From positions 65,485-99,693 of the forward strand of contig JAZKEU010000008.1 of NCBI GenBank assembly GCA_040386775.1: 34,209 nucleotides of DNA, in the 5' to 3' direction. Of this stretch, positions 33,449-34,209 are shown one piece after another. Both the position numbers and the translations under genes were made by a program. Position 1 is the stretch's first letter. Every line of letters starts with the position of its first letter. Under the pieces are notes generated by a model. The model worked only from the letters and a program-made list of their open reading frames with translations, searched no databases and had not been told where the DNA came from. Source of the stretch: Bdellovibrionota bacterium. GTDB taxonomy: Bacteria; Bdellovibrionota; Bdellovibrionia; Bdellovibrionales; JAEYZS01.

Positions 33449-34209
33449 TTACTTGCTAATCTCATCGGCGATAGCTTTGATATCTTTTCTATCCATGCTA
33501 TTGCAGAAGTTTGTTGTTACACCACCAGTTAATTTTGAAAGCTTGTCATAGATTGGAGCTTTAGAAGCTTCAACGCCGTGACCATTGCACGTGCTATCTT
33601 CGGGACGGAAGATCACTGAGTGAACTTTCAATTTTTTACCCGGCCATTTTGCTTGTACCGCTGCGATAAATCTTTCTGGCGCATACACATCGCCACCGCT
33701 TTGATCTCTATCCGCGATGATTACGACATGAAGAGGAGCATCGTTTCTAAACAACTGTTGAGATTCAGATCTCTTGATCGCAAGTTCTGCTGCCGTGATA
33801 CCTTGTTGATATCCTGAAGCGTAGAATGGACATCTTCGGCTATCCACTTGGATACAGATGGCTTCTGGTCTCATGAGTGTCGCCAAGAAATTTCTTGAAG
33901 TGTATTCACCCATTGCTGAAGTGATAACACTTTGTCTTGGTACAAGAGGAATACCTGGGCCAGACACTGGAGTTCTAAGAATTTCCGCCAAACCACCAGC
34001 TTCATAAGCTTCTGCTCCTGAAACATCGCCGCTTGTAATACCGATTCTATAGTCGCCTTTTAAATTTTTGATAAAATCTTTGAATCTATATGGAACAGTA
34101 TCTCTCAATTCGCTGAACATAGACTGAGTGTTATGAACTACGAACAAGATATCTGCTTTACCTGTTACAACTGGATCAACTGGATCAACTGGATCAACTG
34201 GGTCAACTG
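33449..34209 (-). CDS. VWA-like domain protein, 5' end beyond the window
   Basis: The visible C-terminal ~253 residues start in a Val-Asp-Pro repeat linker and continue as a von Willebrand factor A-like domain: ADILFVVHNTQSM (strand 1 and MIDAS position), FKDFIKNLKGDYRIGITSGD, and LHVVIIADRDQSGG. The usual DxSxS metal motif reads HNTQS, so the first Asp is replaced by His and metal binding is uncertain. Cysteines in ICIQVDSRRC, STCNG and NFCNSM suggest disulfides and an exported location. The TTG at 34147 is not a start, since the frame is open to the window edge. In related bacteria such linkers follow a lipoprotein signal, which cannot be seen here. Confidence 0.75.
   Translation of the reverse strand, partial: VDPVDPVDPVDPVVTGKADILFVVHNTQSMFSELRDTVPYRFKDFIKNLKGDYRIGITSGDVSGAEAYEAGGLAEILRTPVSGPGIPLVPRQSVITSAMGEYTSRNFLATLMRPEAICIQVDSRRCPFYASGYQQGITAAELAIKRSESQQLFRNDAPLHVVIIADRDQSGGDVYAPERFIAAVQAKWPGKKLKVHSVIFRPEDSTCNGHGVEASKAPIYDKLSKLTGGVTTNFCNSMDRKDIKAIADEISK
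34165..34209. repeat. 9-bp tandem repeat encoding Val-Asp-Pro
   Basis: At least four consecutive copies of CAACTGGAT (one with GGT in place of GAT) run to the window end. On the minus strand each encodes Val-Asp-Pro in the linker of the VWA-like protein. Copy number may vary between strains without shifting the frame. Confidence 0.8.

Noticed and set aside
34165-34209. CRISPR-like array at the window end
   Set aside because: The 9-bp units are contiguous with no spacers and continue the coding frame as Val-Asp-Pro.

Overview
The window is about 34 kb of AT-leaning (roughly 40% GC by eye) chromosomal DNA from a diderm bacterium. Many genes encode Sec-exported proteins, lipoproteins and an outer-membrane barrel. 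Together with a delta-proteobacterial-type hypothetical family (gene at 17813), LdcA/Mpl murein recycling and a fused isobutyryl-CoA mutase, this suggests a Bdellovibrio-like member of the Bdellovibrionota. That assignment is an inference from gene content; no rRNA or tRNA gene is visible to confirm it.

Region 1 (1-5749) is a tightly packed purine operon, purB(3' end)-purC-purS-purQ-purL-purF, covering much of the PRPP-to-AMP route including the three-part PurSQL amidotransferase. Region 2 (5746-11106) holds exported proteins of unknown function and an LTA-synthase-like phosphoglycerol transferase. Region 3 (11145-14525) is an operon for murein peptide recycling: LD-carboxypeptidase, a serine hydrolase of the beta-lactamase/PBP fold, and Mpl ligase, each gene overlapping the next. 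Region 4 (14691-17770) has a secreted subtilisin, a degenerate receiver-PilZ protein, and a lipoprotein behind a sigma-54-type promoter.

Region 5 (17813-25728) runs in one direction: a protein with a RelA/SpoT-like signature, a PlsC acyltransferase, an outer-membrane barrel protein, then 3-hydroxybutyryl-CoA dehydrogenase, enoyl-CoA hydratase and fused isobutyryl-CoA mutase (IcmF), a coherent short-chain acyl-CoA module. Behind icmF lies a decayed scrap of a second mutase gene. Region 6 (25892-34209) has a secreted protein with an ADP-ribosyltransferase-like motif pattern, a second sigma-54-type promoter driving two exported proteins, a queuosine-precursor transporter, a TolC/RND efflux pair without an adaptor gene, and the 3' part of a von Willebrand A-domain protein cut by the window end.

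The most interesting signals are regulatory or concern degenerate domains. Two sigma-54-type promoters 10 kb apart share an upstream direct repeat, TGTTG-N6-TGTTG. A RelA/SpoT-like protein has its start codon buried in an intrinsic terminator. A receiver domain carries Glu where the phospho-acceptor Asp should be. A micro-ORF joins purS to purQ by two ATGA overlaps. A hairpin sequesters the ribosome-binding site of an exported protein.
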